A DNA stretch of 64,000 nt from an uncultured Tolumonas sp. (lineage in GTDB: Bacteria > Pseudomonadota > Gammaproteobacteria > Enterobacterales > Aeromonadaceae), in contig NZ_OY782757.1 in assembly GCF_963678185.1 (NCBI RefSeq), positions 62,001 through 126,000 of the forward strand, written 5' to 3'. A program made the translations under genes and the position numbers. The notes beneath the pieces were generated by a model. That model saw nothing but the letters and a program-made list of their open reading frames with translations. It did no database searches and was not told where the DNA came from. This document shows, one piece after another, positions 54,955 to 64,000 of this stretch (within the stretch, counting starts at the first letter, position 1; each line of letters opens with the position of its first letter).

Positions 54955-55974
54955 ATGGCATTTATTTATGAGTATGGTTTATTTGCTGTAAAGAGTATCA
55001 CACTTGTTCTGGTCATTGTCTTGGGTGTGATCGCTATCGTATCTGCAATTGCTCGACACAAGACGCGCCGCGGCGAATTAGATATCACAGACCTTTCTGC
55101 TGATCATCAGCAGAACAAAGTGCATTTGACCGAAGCATTACTCAATAAAGAACAACGTAAAGAGTATGCCAAGCAGCAGAAGAAAGAACTTAAAGCGAAG
55201 AAAAAAAATGCGCCGGATGCCGATAAACCACGTCTGTTCCTGATCGATTTTAAAAGTGGAATGGATGCAAAGGAAGTGTTGTCACTGCGTGAAGAAATCA
55301 CCGCTGTGTTAACCATGGCGAAAAGCGAAGATGAAGTGCTAGTTCGGGTGGAATCGGGTGGTGGTGTGGTGCACGGTTATGGCTTGGGTGCTTCGCAGTT
55401 ACAACGCATCCGCGATCGTGGGCTATTTTTAACCGTAGCCATCGACAAAGTAGCTGCCAGTGGCGGTTATATGATGGCGTGTGTAGCACAAAAAATTATC
55501 GCGGCACCTTTTGCGATTGTTGGCTCTATTGGCGTTGTCGCGCAGATGCCAAATTTCAACCGCTTGTTGAAAAAACATGATGTAGATATCGAATTGCACA
55601 CAGCTGGTCAGTTCAAACGTACCCTGACTATTTTTGGTGAGAACGACGACAAAGCTCGCGAAAAATTCCGTGAAGAGCTGGAAACCGTTCATCAGCAATT
55701 CAAGCAGTTCGTCAGTGAACATCGCCCGCGCATGGATATTGATCAAATAGCGACCGGTGAACATTGGCTGGCTGCGGAAGCGAAAAAATTAGGCGTGGTC
55801 GATGAGCTGCGGACTAGTGACGATTATTTGCTGTCTCAGTTTGAGCAAAAGCAGGTGATTAAAGTGACTTATCAAGCGAAAAAAGGTCTGGCGGATCGTT
55901 TCTCGAACGCAGCTTCATTAGCTGTCGAAAAAGCCGTTTATCGTATCATTGAGACCTGTAAGATTCCTTTTTAG
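54955..55974 (+). CDS. sohB: Inner-membrane serine peptidase SohB
   Basis: A 339-residue S49 peptidase. One N-terminal helix (about 10-32), a Lys/Gln/Glu-rich linker, then the S49 domain with VRVESGGGVVHGYG, catalytic Ser in AASGGYMMACVAQKI and Lys about 45-50 residues later in GSIGVVAQMPNFNRLLKKHDVD, plus LHTAGQFKRTLTIFGEND. Matches E. coli SohB (349). It would act in the inner membrane on membrane-protein fragments. AGGAG lies seven bases before the ATG. Confidence 0.95.
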   Translation: MAFIYEYGLFAVKSITLVLVIVLGVIAIVSAIARHKTRRGELDITDLSADHQQNKVHLTEALLNKEQRKEYAKQQKKELKAKKKNAPDADKPRLFLIDFKSGMDAKEVLSLREEITAVLTMAKSEDEVLVRVESGGGVVHGYGLGASQLQRIRDRGLFLTVAIDKVAASGGYMMACVAQKIIAAPFAIVGSIGVVAQMPNFNRLLKKHDVDIELHTAGQFKRTLTIFGENDDKAREKFREELETVHQQFKQFVSEHRPRMDIDQIATGEHWLAAEAKKLGVVDELRTSDDYLLSQFEQKQVIKVTYQAKKGLADRFSNAASLAVEKAVYRIIETCKIPF

Positions 55975-56059
55975 TGTTCAAGAATGAGAATTTTGCCGTT
56001 TAAATGTAAATAAAAGTTGATTATCACTGAAGCTCCAACCATTTTATAAAAAGAAGAGA

Positions 56060-56080
56060 CTTCGCCTGGTTCAGGCGAAG
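56060..56080. terminator. Hairpin between sohB and topA
   Basis: CTTCGCCTG (56060-56068) and CAGGCGAAG (56072-56080) form a nine-base stem. There is no T run on the plus strand, so termination of sohB is likely only partial. Confidence 0.55.
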
Positions 56081-56130
56081 CTATAAACATTGCTTAATTT
56101 TTGCGTGCTAATAAGGAAACCGTCGGTCAT

Positions 56131-58743
56131 ATGGGCAAAGCACTGGTCATTGTAGAGTCCCCGGCAAAAGCCAAAACTATCAACAAATATCTGGGTAAAG
56201 ACTTCGTCGTCAAATCCAGTGTTGGTCATGTGCGCGATTTGCCAACAAGTGGCAGCGCATCAACAGCAGCTGATAAAAAGGAAGGCGCAAAAAAAGGCGT
56301 TCGTCTTGATGCGGCGGATAAAGCGAAAAAAGAGTATTCATCGCTGGTTTCCCGTATGGGGATCGATCCAGAACATGGCTGGAAAGCTCGTTACGAAATA
56401 CTGCCCGGTAAAGAAAAAGTCGTTGCTGAACTGCGCGCATTAGCGGCACAAGCTGACACCATCTATCTCGCAACCGACTTGGATAGAGAAGGGGAAGCGA
56501 TTGCCTGGCATCTGCGTGAACTGATTGGCGGCGATGAATCACGCTTTAAACGCGTGGTGTTTAACGAAATAACCAAAACAGCAATTCAGGAAGCCTTCTC
56601 TCGTCCTGGTTTGTTGAATATCGAACGCGTTAACGCACAGCAAGCACGCCGTTTCCTCGATCGCGTTGTGGGTTATATGGTTTCCCCATTACTGTGGAAG
56701 AAAATTGCACGTGGTCTTTCAGCTGGTCGCGTGCAATCTGTAGCTTTGCGTTTGATTGTTGAAAAAGAGCGCGAAATTAAAGCCTTTGTGCCGGAAGAGT
56801 ACTGGGATATTCATGCCGATACACAAACTCCTGCTCGTGAAGCTCTGCGTTTGCAGGTAACCTCACAGCAGGGCAAAACGTTTGATCCTAAGAACGAACA
56901 GCAAGCTATGGCCGCTGTGCAGACATTAAAAAATGCTGCCTATACAGTGCGCGATCGCGAAGATAAACCGACCAGTAGTAAACCTTCTGCACCATTCATT
57001 ACTTCCACCTTACAGCAAGCTGCCAGCACACGGCTGAGTTTTGGCGTGAAGAAGACCATGATGATGGCACAGCGGTTGTACGAAGCCGGTCACATTACCT
57101 ACATGCGTACTGACTCGACTAACTTGAGTCAGGAAGCGGTTGTTGCGGTTCGTGACTATATTGAACAGCAATTCGGTAAAAAATATTTGCCGAAAGATCC
57201 GCTGACTTATGGCTCTAAAGCCAATGCGCAGGAAGCGCACGAAGCGATCCGTCCATCCAACGTTGAAGTGAAAGCCGATGCGTTAAAAGATATGGAAGCG
57301 GATGCCGTTCGTTTGTACGACCTGATTTGGCGCCAGTTTGTAGCCTGTCAGATGACACCGGCACAATATGACACCAGCACACTTACAGTCACTGCCGCTA
57401 GTTTTGAACTGAAAGCCAAAGGCCGTATTTTACGTTTCGCGGGTTGGACCAAAGCATTACCACCAATGGGCCGTAAAGGTGACGATATTGAGTTGCCTAA
57501 TGTGTCGGCTGGCGATGTATTACAACTGGTTAAACTTGATCCTAAACAGCATTTCACTAAGCCGCCTGCTCGCTTCACTGAAGCTGCGTTGGTTAAAGAG
57601 TTGGAAAAACGCGGTATCGGCCGTCCGTCAACTTACGCATCGATCATTTCTACGATCCAGGATCGCGGTTATGTGAAAGTCGAAACCCGTCGTTTTTACG
57701 CCGAAAAAATGGGCGAAATTGTCACCGATCGTTTAGTGGAAAGTTTCACTGATCTGATGAGCTATGACTTCACGGCGCAAATGGAAAGCTCACTGGATAA
57801 CATTGCCCAAGGCAATTTAGACTGGCACAAACAATTGGATGGTTTCTATTCCGAATTTAAAGCCGATCTGCAAAAAGCAGAAAGTGATATGGGCGGAATG
57901 CGGAGCAATCAGGTTGTGCTGACGGATATTGATTGCCCAACTTGTGGCCGCAAAATGGGTATTCGTACCGCATCAACAGGTGTGTTCCTCGGTTGTTCTG
58001 GTTATGCCTTGCCGCCCAAAGAGCGCTGCAAACAAACCATCAATCTGGTGCCGGGTGATGAATTTATCGCAGCAGACTCCGAAGATGGTGAAGTAAACGC
58101 ACTGCGTGCCATGCACCGTTGTAAAAAATGCGGTACAGCGATGGATTCTTATGTGCTGGATGGCACACGTAAAATTCATATTTGCGGTAATAACCCTGAT
58201 TGTGATGGTTATGAGATCGAAGTTGGTCAGTTCCGTCTGAAAGGCTATGAAGGCCCGGTAGTGGAATGTGATCGTTGTGGTTCAGACATGCAGCTGAAAA
58301 CAGGTCGTTTTGGTAAGTTTATGGCCTGTACCAATGCTGAATGTAAGAACACACGTAAGATCCTGAAAAACGGCGATGTGGCACCGCCAAAAGAAGATCC
58401 GGTGTTCCTGCCTGAGCTGAAGTGCAGTAAATCCGATGCGCATTTTGTGTTACGTGACGGGGCGGCAGGTTTGTTTATGGCGGCCAGCACATTCCCTAAA
58501 TCACGTGAAACACGGGCACCGCTGGTTGCTGAATTACTTCGCTTTAAAGATCGCTTGGCGCCAAAACATCAGTATCTGGCGGAAGCTCCGGTTGCTGATC
58601 CAGAGGGTAATCCGACCATTGTGCGTTTCAGCCGTAAAACGAAAGAGCAATATGTTGCTTCGGAAGTAGACGGTAAAGCGACCGGTTGGGCAGCCTATTA
58701 TGTTGGCGGTCGCTGGCAGGCTGCAGCAGGAAAAACGAAGTAA
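56131..58743 (+). CDS. topA: DNA topoisomerase I (type IA)
   Basis: Relaxes negative supercoils. 870 residues (E. coli 865). Toprim start [19 protein letters not shown] and [15 protein letters not shown] (metal site), [10 protein letters not shown] with the active-site Tyr about 323, GRPSTYASI, and three C-terminal Cys4 zinc ribbons ([38 protein letters not shown]) plus a further tail ending AAAGKTK. The start at 56131 matches known N-termini; a TTG 30 bases upstream is in frame but less likely, although the AAGGA lies 13 bases before the ATG. Confidence 0.96.
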   Translation: MGKALVIVESPAKAKTINKYLGKDFVVKSSVGHVRDLPTSGSASTAADKKEGAKKGVRLDAADKAKKEYSSLVSRMGIDPEHGWKARYEILPGKEKVVAELRALAAQADTIYLATDLDREGEAIAWHLRELIGGDESRFKRVVFNEITKTAIQEAFSRPGLLNIERVNAQQARRFLDRVVGYMVSPLLWKKIARGLSAGRVQSVALRLIVEKEREIKAFVPEEYWDIHADTQTPAREALRLQVTSQQGKTFDPKNEQQAMAAVQTLKNAAYTVRDREDKPTSSKPSAPFITSTLQQAASTRLSFGVKKTMMMAQRLYEAGHITYMRTDSTNLSQEAVVAVRDYIEQQFGKKYLPKDPLTYGSKANAQEAHEAIRPSNVEVKADALKDMEADAVRLYDLIWRQFVACQMTPAQYDTSTLTVTAASFELKAKGRILRFAGWTKALPPMGRKGDDIELPNVSAGDVLQLVKLDPKQHFTKPPARFTEAALVKELEKRGIGRPSTYASIISTIQDRGYVKVETRRFYAEKMGEIVTDRLVESFTDLMSYDFTAQMESSLDNIAQGNLDWHKQLDGFYSEFKADLQKAESDMGGMRSNQVVLTDIDCPTCGRKMGIRTASTGVFLGCSGYALPPKERCKQTINLVPGDEFIAADSEDGEVNALRAMHRCKKCGTAMDSYVLDGTRKIHICGNNPDCDGYEIEVGQFRLKGYEGPVVECDRCGSDMQLKTGRFGKFMACTNAECKNTRKILKNGDVAPPKEDPVFLPELKCSKSDAHFVLRDGAAGLFMAASTFPKSRETRAPLVAELLRFKDRLAPKHQYLAEAPVADPEGNPTIVRFSRKTKEQYVASEVDGKATGWAAYYVGGRWQAAAGKTK

Positions 58744-58820
58744 AAAGCGTAAGTAATCAGCAATAGAGAGTGAAGTGCGGAAATATCAGCCAGTCAGCAT
58801 CCACTGGCCCAAAAAGTATT

Positions 58821-58848
58821 TTGCCTTCACTCTTCATCTACGTATAAT
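58821..58848 (+). promoter_or_regulatory. Promoter of tRNA-Gly-tRNA-Cys
   Basis: TTGCCT (58821-58826) and TATAAT (58843-58848) with 16-base spacing, then a GC-rich discriminator GCGCGCC, typical of stringently controlled promoters. Confidence 0.85.
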
Positions 58849-58880
58849 GCGCGCCGTTGCCAAGGCAACATCTCATTGAA

Positions 58881-58956
<76 letters not shown>

Positions 58957-58962
58957 ATTTAA

Positions 58963-59036
58963 GGCGTGTTAACAAAGCGGTTATGTAGCGGATTGCAAAT
59001 CCGTCTAGCCCGGTTCGACTCCGGGACACGCCTCCA
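58963..59036 (+). tRNA. tRNA-Cys (GCA)
   Basis: 74 bases with encoded CCA. Acceptor GGCGTGT/ACACGCC, anticodon GCA in ATTGCAAAT. Six bases after tRNA-Gly, so cotranscribed. The tRNA-Leu that follows in E. coli is not present. Confidence 0.96.
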
Positions 59037-59076
59037 ATAATTTCTCAATATCCATTCAAACACTTGCCTATAAGTC

Positions 59077-59643
59077 TTAACCAAACTGTTTAGCCAACTG
59101 GTAAAGAATTCTCGCTGTCGCACCCCAGATAAACCAGCCATCAACCGTTAATCCGATAATTTTATGTGTCATACCGTTTCGTGTGGTGATCAGTGGTTGA
59201 TAAGTATTGAGATCAAGTAACGTCTCCAGCGGCAATTCAAATACGGCAGAGACTTCATCTTTGGCTGGTGTGAATTTAAATGGTGGTTGTATTAAGGCGA
59301 GATAGGGGTGGATTTGATACCCCGTGAAGGTGTGTCCAGAAGATAATTGCCCCAGCACCCTTATCTGCTTTTCCGTGACACCAAGCTCTTCTTCCATTTC
59401 GCGAATGGCGGTCATCTGCAAAGAGCTATCCGTATCGTCCTTTCTGCCACCTGGAAAACAAACCTGTCCTGGGTGATGACGCAGTTGCCAGCTTCGTTGT
59501 GTGAACAATACCGACCAGCCATCAGAACGTAGAATAATTGGTATTAACACGGCTGCATCGTGTGTTCCAGGATGAATATCAACCGGCGCCAACGGTGCAT
59601 TCTGTAATAAGAAACGATTCAGAAAGTGTTCAGTTCGGCTCAT
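59077..59643 (-). CDS. nudL: NUDIX hydrolase, CoA pyrophosphatase type
   Basis: A 188-residue NUDIX protein of the CoA-pyrophosphatase (NudL) group. Nudix box: GGRKDDTDSSLQMTAIREMEEELGV, preceded by HHPGQVCFPGG, typical of NudL. It overlaps pabB by 14 bases, the same pabB-nudL order as in E. coli. Substrate inferred from family. Confidence 0.92.
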   Translation of the reverse strand: MSRTEHFLNRFLLQNAPLAPVDIHPGTHDAAVLIPIILRSDGWSVLFTQRSWQLRHHPGQVCFPGGRKDDTDSSLQMTAIREMEEELGVTEKQIRVLGQLSSGHTFTGYQIHPYLALIQPPFKFTPAKDEVSAVFELPLETLLDLNTYQPLITTRNGMTHKIIGLTVDGWFIWGATARILYQLAKQFG

Positions 59644-61015
59644 GATATGACTGTTCCAGGATCGGTAAAATCTTCGCTAATTTATCAAAGGTTTCCTGAT
59701 ATTCAGCGTCTGCATCAGAATCAGCAACAATACCGCCACCAGCCCAGACATAAAGTTGTTGTTGCCATGCGATCAGCGTACGAATGGTGATACTGGAATC
59801 CATGCGCCCGTGTTGGCTGATATAAAACATGCTGCCACAATAGGCAGACCGGCGATGAGGTTCGAGCTCTTCAATAATTTCCATTGCCCGAACTTTCGGG
59901 GCGCCCGTGATCGAACCACCGGGAAAACATGCTTCGAGCAATTCAACGGCACTGTATTGCTCAGCTAATGAACTTGTCACAGTCGAAACCAGATGGTGTA
60001 CGGCTTTGAATGATTCAATATCAAACAGCTTGGGCACACGTACTGTGCCAGGTTTAGACACCCGGCCAATATCGTTACGTAGCAGATCAACAATCATCAA
60101 ATTTTCAGCCCGATCTTTCGGCGAATTTTGTAATTCAGTGATACTGGCCTGATCCGCTAGTGGATCAACAAAACGAGGGCGCGTACCCTTAATCGGTTTG
60201 GTTTCAATTTCGCGATTATTGAGTGCCAGAAAACGTTCTGGCGATAAGCTGAGAATCGCAGCTTCTGGCAGACGCATAAATGCAGAAAATGGTGCCTGAT
60301 TAACTTGTGCTAACTGGCAATAGGCTTGCCATTCATCACCGGAATAATGAGCGTAAAAGCGCTGGGTCAGATTAATTTGATAGCAATCACCTGCGCGCAG
60401 ATAGCGTTGAATTGCGTCAAATCGTTCAGCATAGGCGGCTTGAGAGAGGTTAGACTGCCAGTCTGATGTGAGGTTGAATGGTTTTGGTTTTATGGCTTCT
60501 TGCTGTTGCCACCAAGCCCACCGTGATTCCATTTGTTCTTCAGAGCCGCAAACTAAGAAATGCATCTGTTGAGTCTGATGATCAACGATCCATGCCCAGT
60601 CATAAATGCCGATAGCCAACTCTGGTAAGTCGATATCACGTTCAGCTTGTACCGGAATTTTTTCAATACGACGGCCTAAGTCATATCCCAATAGGCCGAT
60701 AGCACCGCCAATAAACGGTAATTCGCCGTGATAGCTAACATCTGGCCCAAAATGACGGCGTTGAATTTCTTTCAATACTTGTAACGGGGCGGCTTTGGAA
60801 TATTCCGTATGCTCACCTTCCGTGATCGTGGTGATATCGCCCGTTGTTTGCAGCGTGGCTATCGGATCAGCCGAAAAAATATCAAACCGGCTATCAATAT
60901 GGTCTGGGCTGGCAGATTCTAATAACACCGCCCATGGCTGATACGCAACCTTGGCGAACAGCTGTTGCGTGGTTGATTGAATTGGAAATGTTTTAAGCTG
61001 AAATAGTGATGACAT
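59630..61015 (-). CDS. pabB: Aminodeoxychorismate synthase component I
   Basis: A 461-residue chorismate-using enzyme (folate precursor synthesis; with PabA makes 4-amino-4-deoxychorismate). Seen: GDCYQINLTQRF, LSPERFLALNNREIETKPIKGTRPR (with PIKGT, the PabB-specific lysine), NLMIVDLLRNDIGRVSKPG, and FPGGSITGAPKVRAMEII. The PIKGT motif favours PabB over TrpE (PIAGT). 461 residues fits (E. coli 453). No clear ribosome binding site precedes the ATG. Confidence 0.95.
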   Translation of the reverse strand: MSSLFQLKTFPIQSTTQQLFAKVAYQPWAVLLESASPDHIDSRFDIFSADPIATLQTTGDITTITEGEHTEYSKAAPLQVLKEIQRRHFGPDVSYHGELPFIGGAIGLLGYDLGRRIEKIPVQAERDIDLPELAIGIYDWAWIVDHQTQQMHFLVCGSEEQMESRWAWWQQQEAIKPKPFNLTSDWQSNLSQAAYAERFDAIQRYLRAGDCYQINLTQRFYAHYSGDEWQAYCQLAQVNQAPFSAFMRLPEAAILSLSPERFLALNNREIETKPIKGTRPRFVDPLADQASITELQNSPKDRAENLMIVDLLRNDIGRVSKPGTVRVPKLFDIESFKAVHHLVSTVTSSLAEQYSAVELLEACFPGGSITGAPKVRAMEIIEELEPHRRSAYCGSMFYISQHGRMDSSITIRTLIAWQQQLYVWAGGGIVADSDADAEYQETFDKLAKILPILEQSYHEPN

Positions 61016-61220
61016 GCGATAGAAAACACGATGTTACATAGCAGGGTTGATTAGCAAAGCGTATCATAAGAGCGCTTTTGTAACGAATAAATCTAATCAT
61101 TTGTAGCTGGTGTCTGATGTGAGAAAACATCTTGTTTGTTGGAAAAAGAGCTCACACCAGCTTGAAGTTAAATCTGAATGCTAAACTGGTAAACAGAGCA
61201 CTAAAACAAAGAGAATAACA
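61016..61220. promoter_or_regulatory. pabB / LuxO-like divergent region with inverted repeat
   Basis: 205 bases. AGCTGGTGT (61105-61113) and ACACCAGCT (61154-61162) are exact 9-base inverted arms, with smaller pairings inside (GATGT/ACATC; TGTGAG/CTCACA). It could be an operator pair or a leader stem-loop. I saw no Qrr-type sRNA core here. Confidence 0.4.
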
Positions 61221-62606
61221 ATGTCGAGTCCACTGGTTTATTTGGTAGAAGACAGCGAAATGCTGTCCATGCTCTATCAAGATTATTTACGTGCTGAACC
61301 CTACCAAATCAAGGCCTTTCGTCTTGGTCAGGATGGGTTGGATGCGTTGAAAGAGCAACCACCACAAGTGCTGTTGCTTGATCTGGAATTACCCGACATG
61401 GATGGTATGGCGCTGCTGCGCTACGTAAGTGAGCAAGGGCTACCGACCAGTGTGGTGGTGATCACTGCCCATGGTTCCGTTGATATTGCTGTTGAAGCGA
61501 TGCGACACAGTGCGTTTGATTTTTTGACCAAACCGTTTGATGGTAAACGTTTGTGTACGACTGTGCGCAATGCTGCGAAACATCAGCAATTAGCCTCGCT
61601 GGTGGATACTTACCGAGCCAATTATGATCACTCCGGTTTTGGTGGTTTTATCGGTAGTTCACTGTCGATGCAAGCGGTTTACCGCATATTGGAAAGTGCC
61701 GCACCGAGTAAAGCAACCGTCTTTATTACTGGCGAAAGTGGTACCGGCAAGGAAGTTTGCGCAGAAACCTTACACAAAATCAGCCCGCGCAAAGATCAAC
61801 CATTGGTTGTTTTAAATTGTGCTGCGATTCCCCGCGATTTGATTGAAAGTGAGATTTTCGGTCATGTTAAAGGCGCTTTTACCGGAGCGCAAAGTGATCG
61901 GGAAGGTGCGGCATCCCGTGCGAATGGCGGCACATTGTTCCTTGATGAAATCTGTGAAATGGAGTTGGATTTACAATCCAAATTATTACGCTTTATTCAA
62001 ACAGGCACGTTCCAGCGGGTTGGTGGCAGCAAACTGGAAAGCGTAGATGTTCGCTTTGTTTGTGCGACAAATCGAGACCCTATTGCCGAAGTGCAAGCGG
62101 GACGTTTCCGCGAAGATCTCTATTACCGTTTACATGTTATACCGGTAGCGTTACCACCATTGCGTGAACGGGGTGATGATGTGCTGGCGATCGCTCGAAA
62201 TTTCCTGCGGCAATTTGCAACTGAAGAGAATAAACATTTTTCTGATTTTAGCCCTGAATCTGCACAGATGATGTTGAATTACGAATGGCCTGGCAACGTG
62301 CGGCAATTGCAGAATGTGATCCGTAATGTGGTTGTTTTGCATGATGGTGACCGTGTGTTACCGGCTATGTTCCCGCCGCCACTGAACTCTGTACCCGTAA
62401 CTGTAATTCCACAAAAAGCAGCCGTCGTTGCACCACTTGTGGTTGTGAACAGTATGGAAACAATCCGCCCCATGTGGTTGGTAGAAAAAGAAACTATCGA
62501 AAATGCAATTGCAGCATGTGATGGCAATATTCCTCAGGCAGCAACACTACTTGAGTTGAGCCCATCGACTATCTATCGCAAACGGCTGGCATGGCAATCG
62601 ACGTGA
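61221..62606 (+). CDS. LuxO-like sigma-54-dependent response regulator
   Basis: A 461-residue NtrC-family activator with the LuxO layout: receiver (about 5-120, phospho-acceptor Asp 54 in LLLDLELPDMDG), AAA+ domain with Walker A GESGTGKE (about 171-178), the sigma-54-contact motif GAFTGA (about 218-223), and a Fis-type helix-turn-helix (IENAIAACDGNIPQAATLLELSPSTIYRKRLAW). The start LVYLVEDSEMLSMLYQDYL resembles LuxO. Quorum sensing is the usual role, but no LuxU or Qrr gene is seen. It lies 37 bases before a FIST sensor gene and may answer to it. AGAGAA precedes the ATG. Confidence 0.87.
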   Translation: MSSPLVYLVEDSEMLSMLYQDYLRAEPYQIKAFRLGQDGLDALKEQPPQVLLLDLELPDMDGMALLRYVSEQGLPTSVVVITAHGSVDIAVEAMRHSAFDFLTKPFDGKRLCTTVRNAAKHQQLASLVDTYRANYDHSGFGGFIGSSLSMQAVYRILESAAPSKATVFITGESGTGKEVCAETLHKISPRKDQPLVVLNCAAIPRDLIESEIFGHVKGAFTGAQSDREGAASRANGGTLFLDEICEMELDLQSKLLRFIQTGTFQRVGGSKLESVDVRFVCATNRDPIAEVQAGRFREDLYYRLHVIPVALPPLRERGDDVLAIARNFLRQFATEENKHFSDFSPESAQMMLNYEWPGNVRQLQNVIRNVVVLHDGDRVLPAMFPPPLNSVPVTVIPQKAAVVAPLVVVNSMETIRPMWLVEKETIENAIAACDGNIPQAATLLELSPSTIYRKRLAWQST

Positions 62607-62643
62607 AAGTCATAGCGTATTTTGATGGTGATGAGGTCGGTGT

Positions 62644-63774
62644 ATGAAAAGTGTGCTGGTATCCGATGGGTTGCCTCAGTTACAACTTGAATTGCAGTTA
62701 ATGAATGATGATCCTGAGATCAAGTTCATTATGATGCTGTTGGCGTCACAGACAGACATTGCTCATGATGAGATCAGCAATCTTTTGGTTATTAACCCAA
62801 AACCTATCATCGGCGGCATTTTCCCCTATGTTCTATATGGTAAGTCGCTGCTGACTGCCGGGGTTGTATTAATTGGTTTTGCTTGTTCATTCAGCATGGC
62901 GGTTATTCCTGCGTTAAGTAAAACGGTCGAGATAGAAACTGAATTACAAAAACAACTTCCTTGGCAAAACATGGAACGGGGAACGCTGTTTACCTTTGTG
63001 CATGGGATGAGTTCAGGCGTTCAGCGATTAGTTGATGGGTTATTTAATCAATATGGCCTTGAGATCAACTATATCGGTGGTGGTTGTGGCACCTTGCAGA
63101 AATTGGATCAGCCTTGTGTATTAACCCCCCAAGGTATCTTGCAAGACGCGGCGCTGTTATTAATGGCTGACATCACCAGTGGTATTGGTGTCGCGCATGG
63201 CTGGCAATCTATTTCACGGGCTTTTAAAGTCACTGAAGTAGAGGGCAATGAAATCATCTCAATTGACTGGCGTCCGGCAGCCGACGTGTATCGTAATGTG
63301 GTTGAAGATCATTCGGGCCTGCGGTTTTGCGAAATACCATTTTCAGAAATTGCCCGCGCATATCCTTTTGGTATTGCCAAATTGGCTGATGAGCTGGTGA
63401 TCCGTGATCCAATCGCACTTAAAGGTCAGCGTATCGTTTGTGTTGGTGAGGTGCGGCGAGGCTCGTATGTGCATGTAATGCATGGTAAACCAGATTATGT
63501 TTCGGCTGCTGCGGGTCGGGCTCGTCAGCGAGCGATGGAGAATCTGAAAGGGCGTACACCACGTCTGATGTTGTTTATGGATTGTATTTCGCGCGTTTTA
63601 TTTCTGGGGGAATTATTTGCCCGGGAAATCACACATGTGTCGATGAATGATGTTCCTCTTGCCGGGGCCCTGACGTTAGGGGAGATAGCTAATAGTGGCT
63701 ATGATTACCTGGAACTCTATAACAAAACCTCTGTAGTAGGATTGCTGGCCAGTGATACGTCAGGGATTAATTGA
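62644..63774 (+). CDS. FIST-domain sensory protein
   Basis: A 376-residue cytosolic FIST protein (FIST_N about 25-220, FIST_C about 235-370), recognised by GGIFPYVLYG-like, FTFVHGMSSGVQRLVDGLF, YIGGGCGTL and LFMDCISRVLFLGELF, NSGYDYLELYNKTSVVGLL. FIST domains bind small ligands such as amino acids or NO-responsive partners in other bacteria. GAGG lies seven bases before the ATG. It overlaps the next start and is likely cotranscribed with both neighbours. Confidence 0.88.
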   Translation: MKSVLVSDGLPQLQLELQLMNDDPEIKFIMMLLASQTDIAHDEISNLLVINPKPIIGGIFPYVLYGKSLLTAGVVLIGFACSFSMAVIPALSKTVEIETELQKQLPWQNMERGTLFTFVHGMSSGVQRLVDGLFNQYGLEINYIGGGCGTLQKLDQPCVLTPQGILQDAALLLMADITSGIGVAHGWQSISRAFKVTEVEGNEIISIDWRPAADVYRNVVEDHSGLRFCEIPFSEIARAYPFGIAKLADELVIRDPIALKGQRIVCVGEVRRGSYVHVMHGKPDYVSAAAGRARQRAMENLKGRTPRLMLFMDCISRVLFLGELFAREITHVSMNDVPLAGALTLGEIANSGYDYLELYNKTSVVGLLASDTSGIN

Positions 63775-64000
63775 ACAAGAAGTATTGCATGAAATCGCCA
63801 TGTCGATTGGTGAAAGCATTGAGCTGGAAAAAATGCTGGCAGAATGTATCCCGGTCTTTTTGCGAGGGCTAGGCTGCGCTTCGGCAGTTGTTTTGTTGCG
63901 CGATGAACAAGACGATTTTTATACACCAACCTATATCTTGCCACGCGCGGCAGTCCGCAATCATTATTTGCATCAGGCGATTAACCGCTCTTTAGAATGT
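63752..64000 (+). CDS. GAF-type sensory protein, N-terminal part
   Basis: An open frame of 83 codons runs off the window end. It begins at a GTG (63752) that overlaps the FIST stop by 23 bases, or at a later start. Residues VLHEIAMSIGESIELEKMLAECIPVFLRGLGCASAVVLLRDE look like the start of a GAF domain. A FIST gene followed by a GAF/histidine kinase is a known arrangement, so a sensor kinase for the LuxO-like regulator is likely, but the kinase part is not visible. Confidence 0.65.
   Translation, partial: MIRQGLIEQEVLHEIAMSIGESIELEKMLAECIPVFLRGLGCASAVVLLRDEQDDFYTPTYILPRAAVRNHYLHQAINRSLEC

Noticed and set aside
61016-61220. Qrr small RNA next to the LuxO-like gene
   Set aside because: The conserved Qrr core and a following T-rich terminator were not seen.

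Overview
The window comes from a gammaproteobacterial chromosome. The gene set (PpsR/PpsA, RmuC, SohB, an aroF-tyrA pair with a TyrR box, a BtsSR-BtsT pyruvate system, a LuxO-like regulator, pabB-nudL, two ERIC-type repeats) and the moderate base composition fit Aeromonadaceae, and a Tolumonas-like organism is my best guess. That assignment rests on recognised protein families, not on a search. There is no phage, transposase or CRISPR array; the window is mainly chromosomal backbone with a few accessory cassettes.

Region by region. 1-8.2 kb: the start of a type IV pilin gene, the convergent ppsR/ppsA pair (PEP synthase and its kinase/phosphorylase), a large membrane sensor joining a substrate-binding domain, PAS, GGDEF and hemerythrin, and rmuC. 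8.2-18 kb: a ROK sugar kinase and a PAS chemoreceptor on the minus strand, then a plus-strand cassette of four ABC sugar-importer genes and a cytosolic GH13 amylosucrase-type enzyme, preceded by a long regulatory region with a perfect palindrome. An ERIC element lies inside this cassette. 18-24.6 kb: a small secreted protein, UPF0303 and DUF2750 proteins, a diguanylate cyclase, two identical initiator tRNA genes, an AI-2E family membrane protein and a second chemoreceptor. 24.6-31.8 kb: a seven-gene minus-strand operon combining a MacAB/LolCD-like exporter with an Mla/Pqi-like lipid transporter. Every junction is a 4-base overlap except one, which holds the second ERIC element. A small Met/Gly-rich secreted protein is divergent from it.

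31.9-38.5 kb: serC, aroA, serA, a HAD phosphatase and ackA. 38.5-43 kb: btsT (pyruvate/H+ symporter family) with its two-component system btsSR directly upstream; three LytTR-type direct repeats and a CsrA-like hairpin lie between btsR and btsT. 43-48 kb: a complete BMP-type nucleoside ABC importer. 48-50.4 kb: aroF-tyrA behind an exact TyrR box, with a terminator between the two genes. 50.4-56 kb: an orphan TAXI binding protein, a PatB/MalY C-S lyase, a SET-type sugar efflux transporter, a LysR regulator and sohB. 56-61 kb: topA, tRNA-Gly and tRNA-Cys, nudL and pabB. 61-64 kb: a LuxO-like sigma-54 activator, a FIST sensory protein and the start of a GAF-type protein that runs off the window.

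Themes. Central carbon control at the PEP/pyruvate/acetate node (ppsA, ackA, btsSRT), serine and aromatic amino acid synthesis (serA, serC, aroA, aroF, tyrA, pabB), sugar and nucleoside uptake, and signalling (two diguanylate cyclases, two chemoreceptors, two response regulators).
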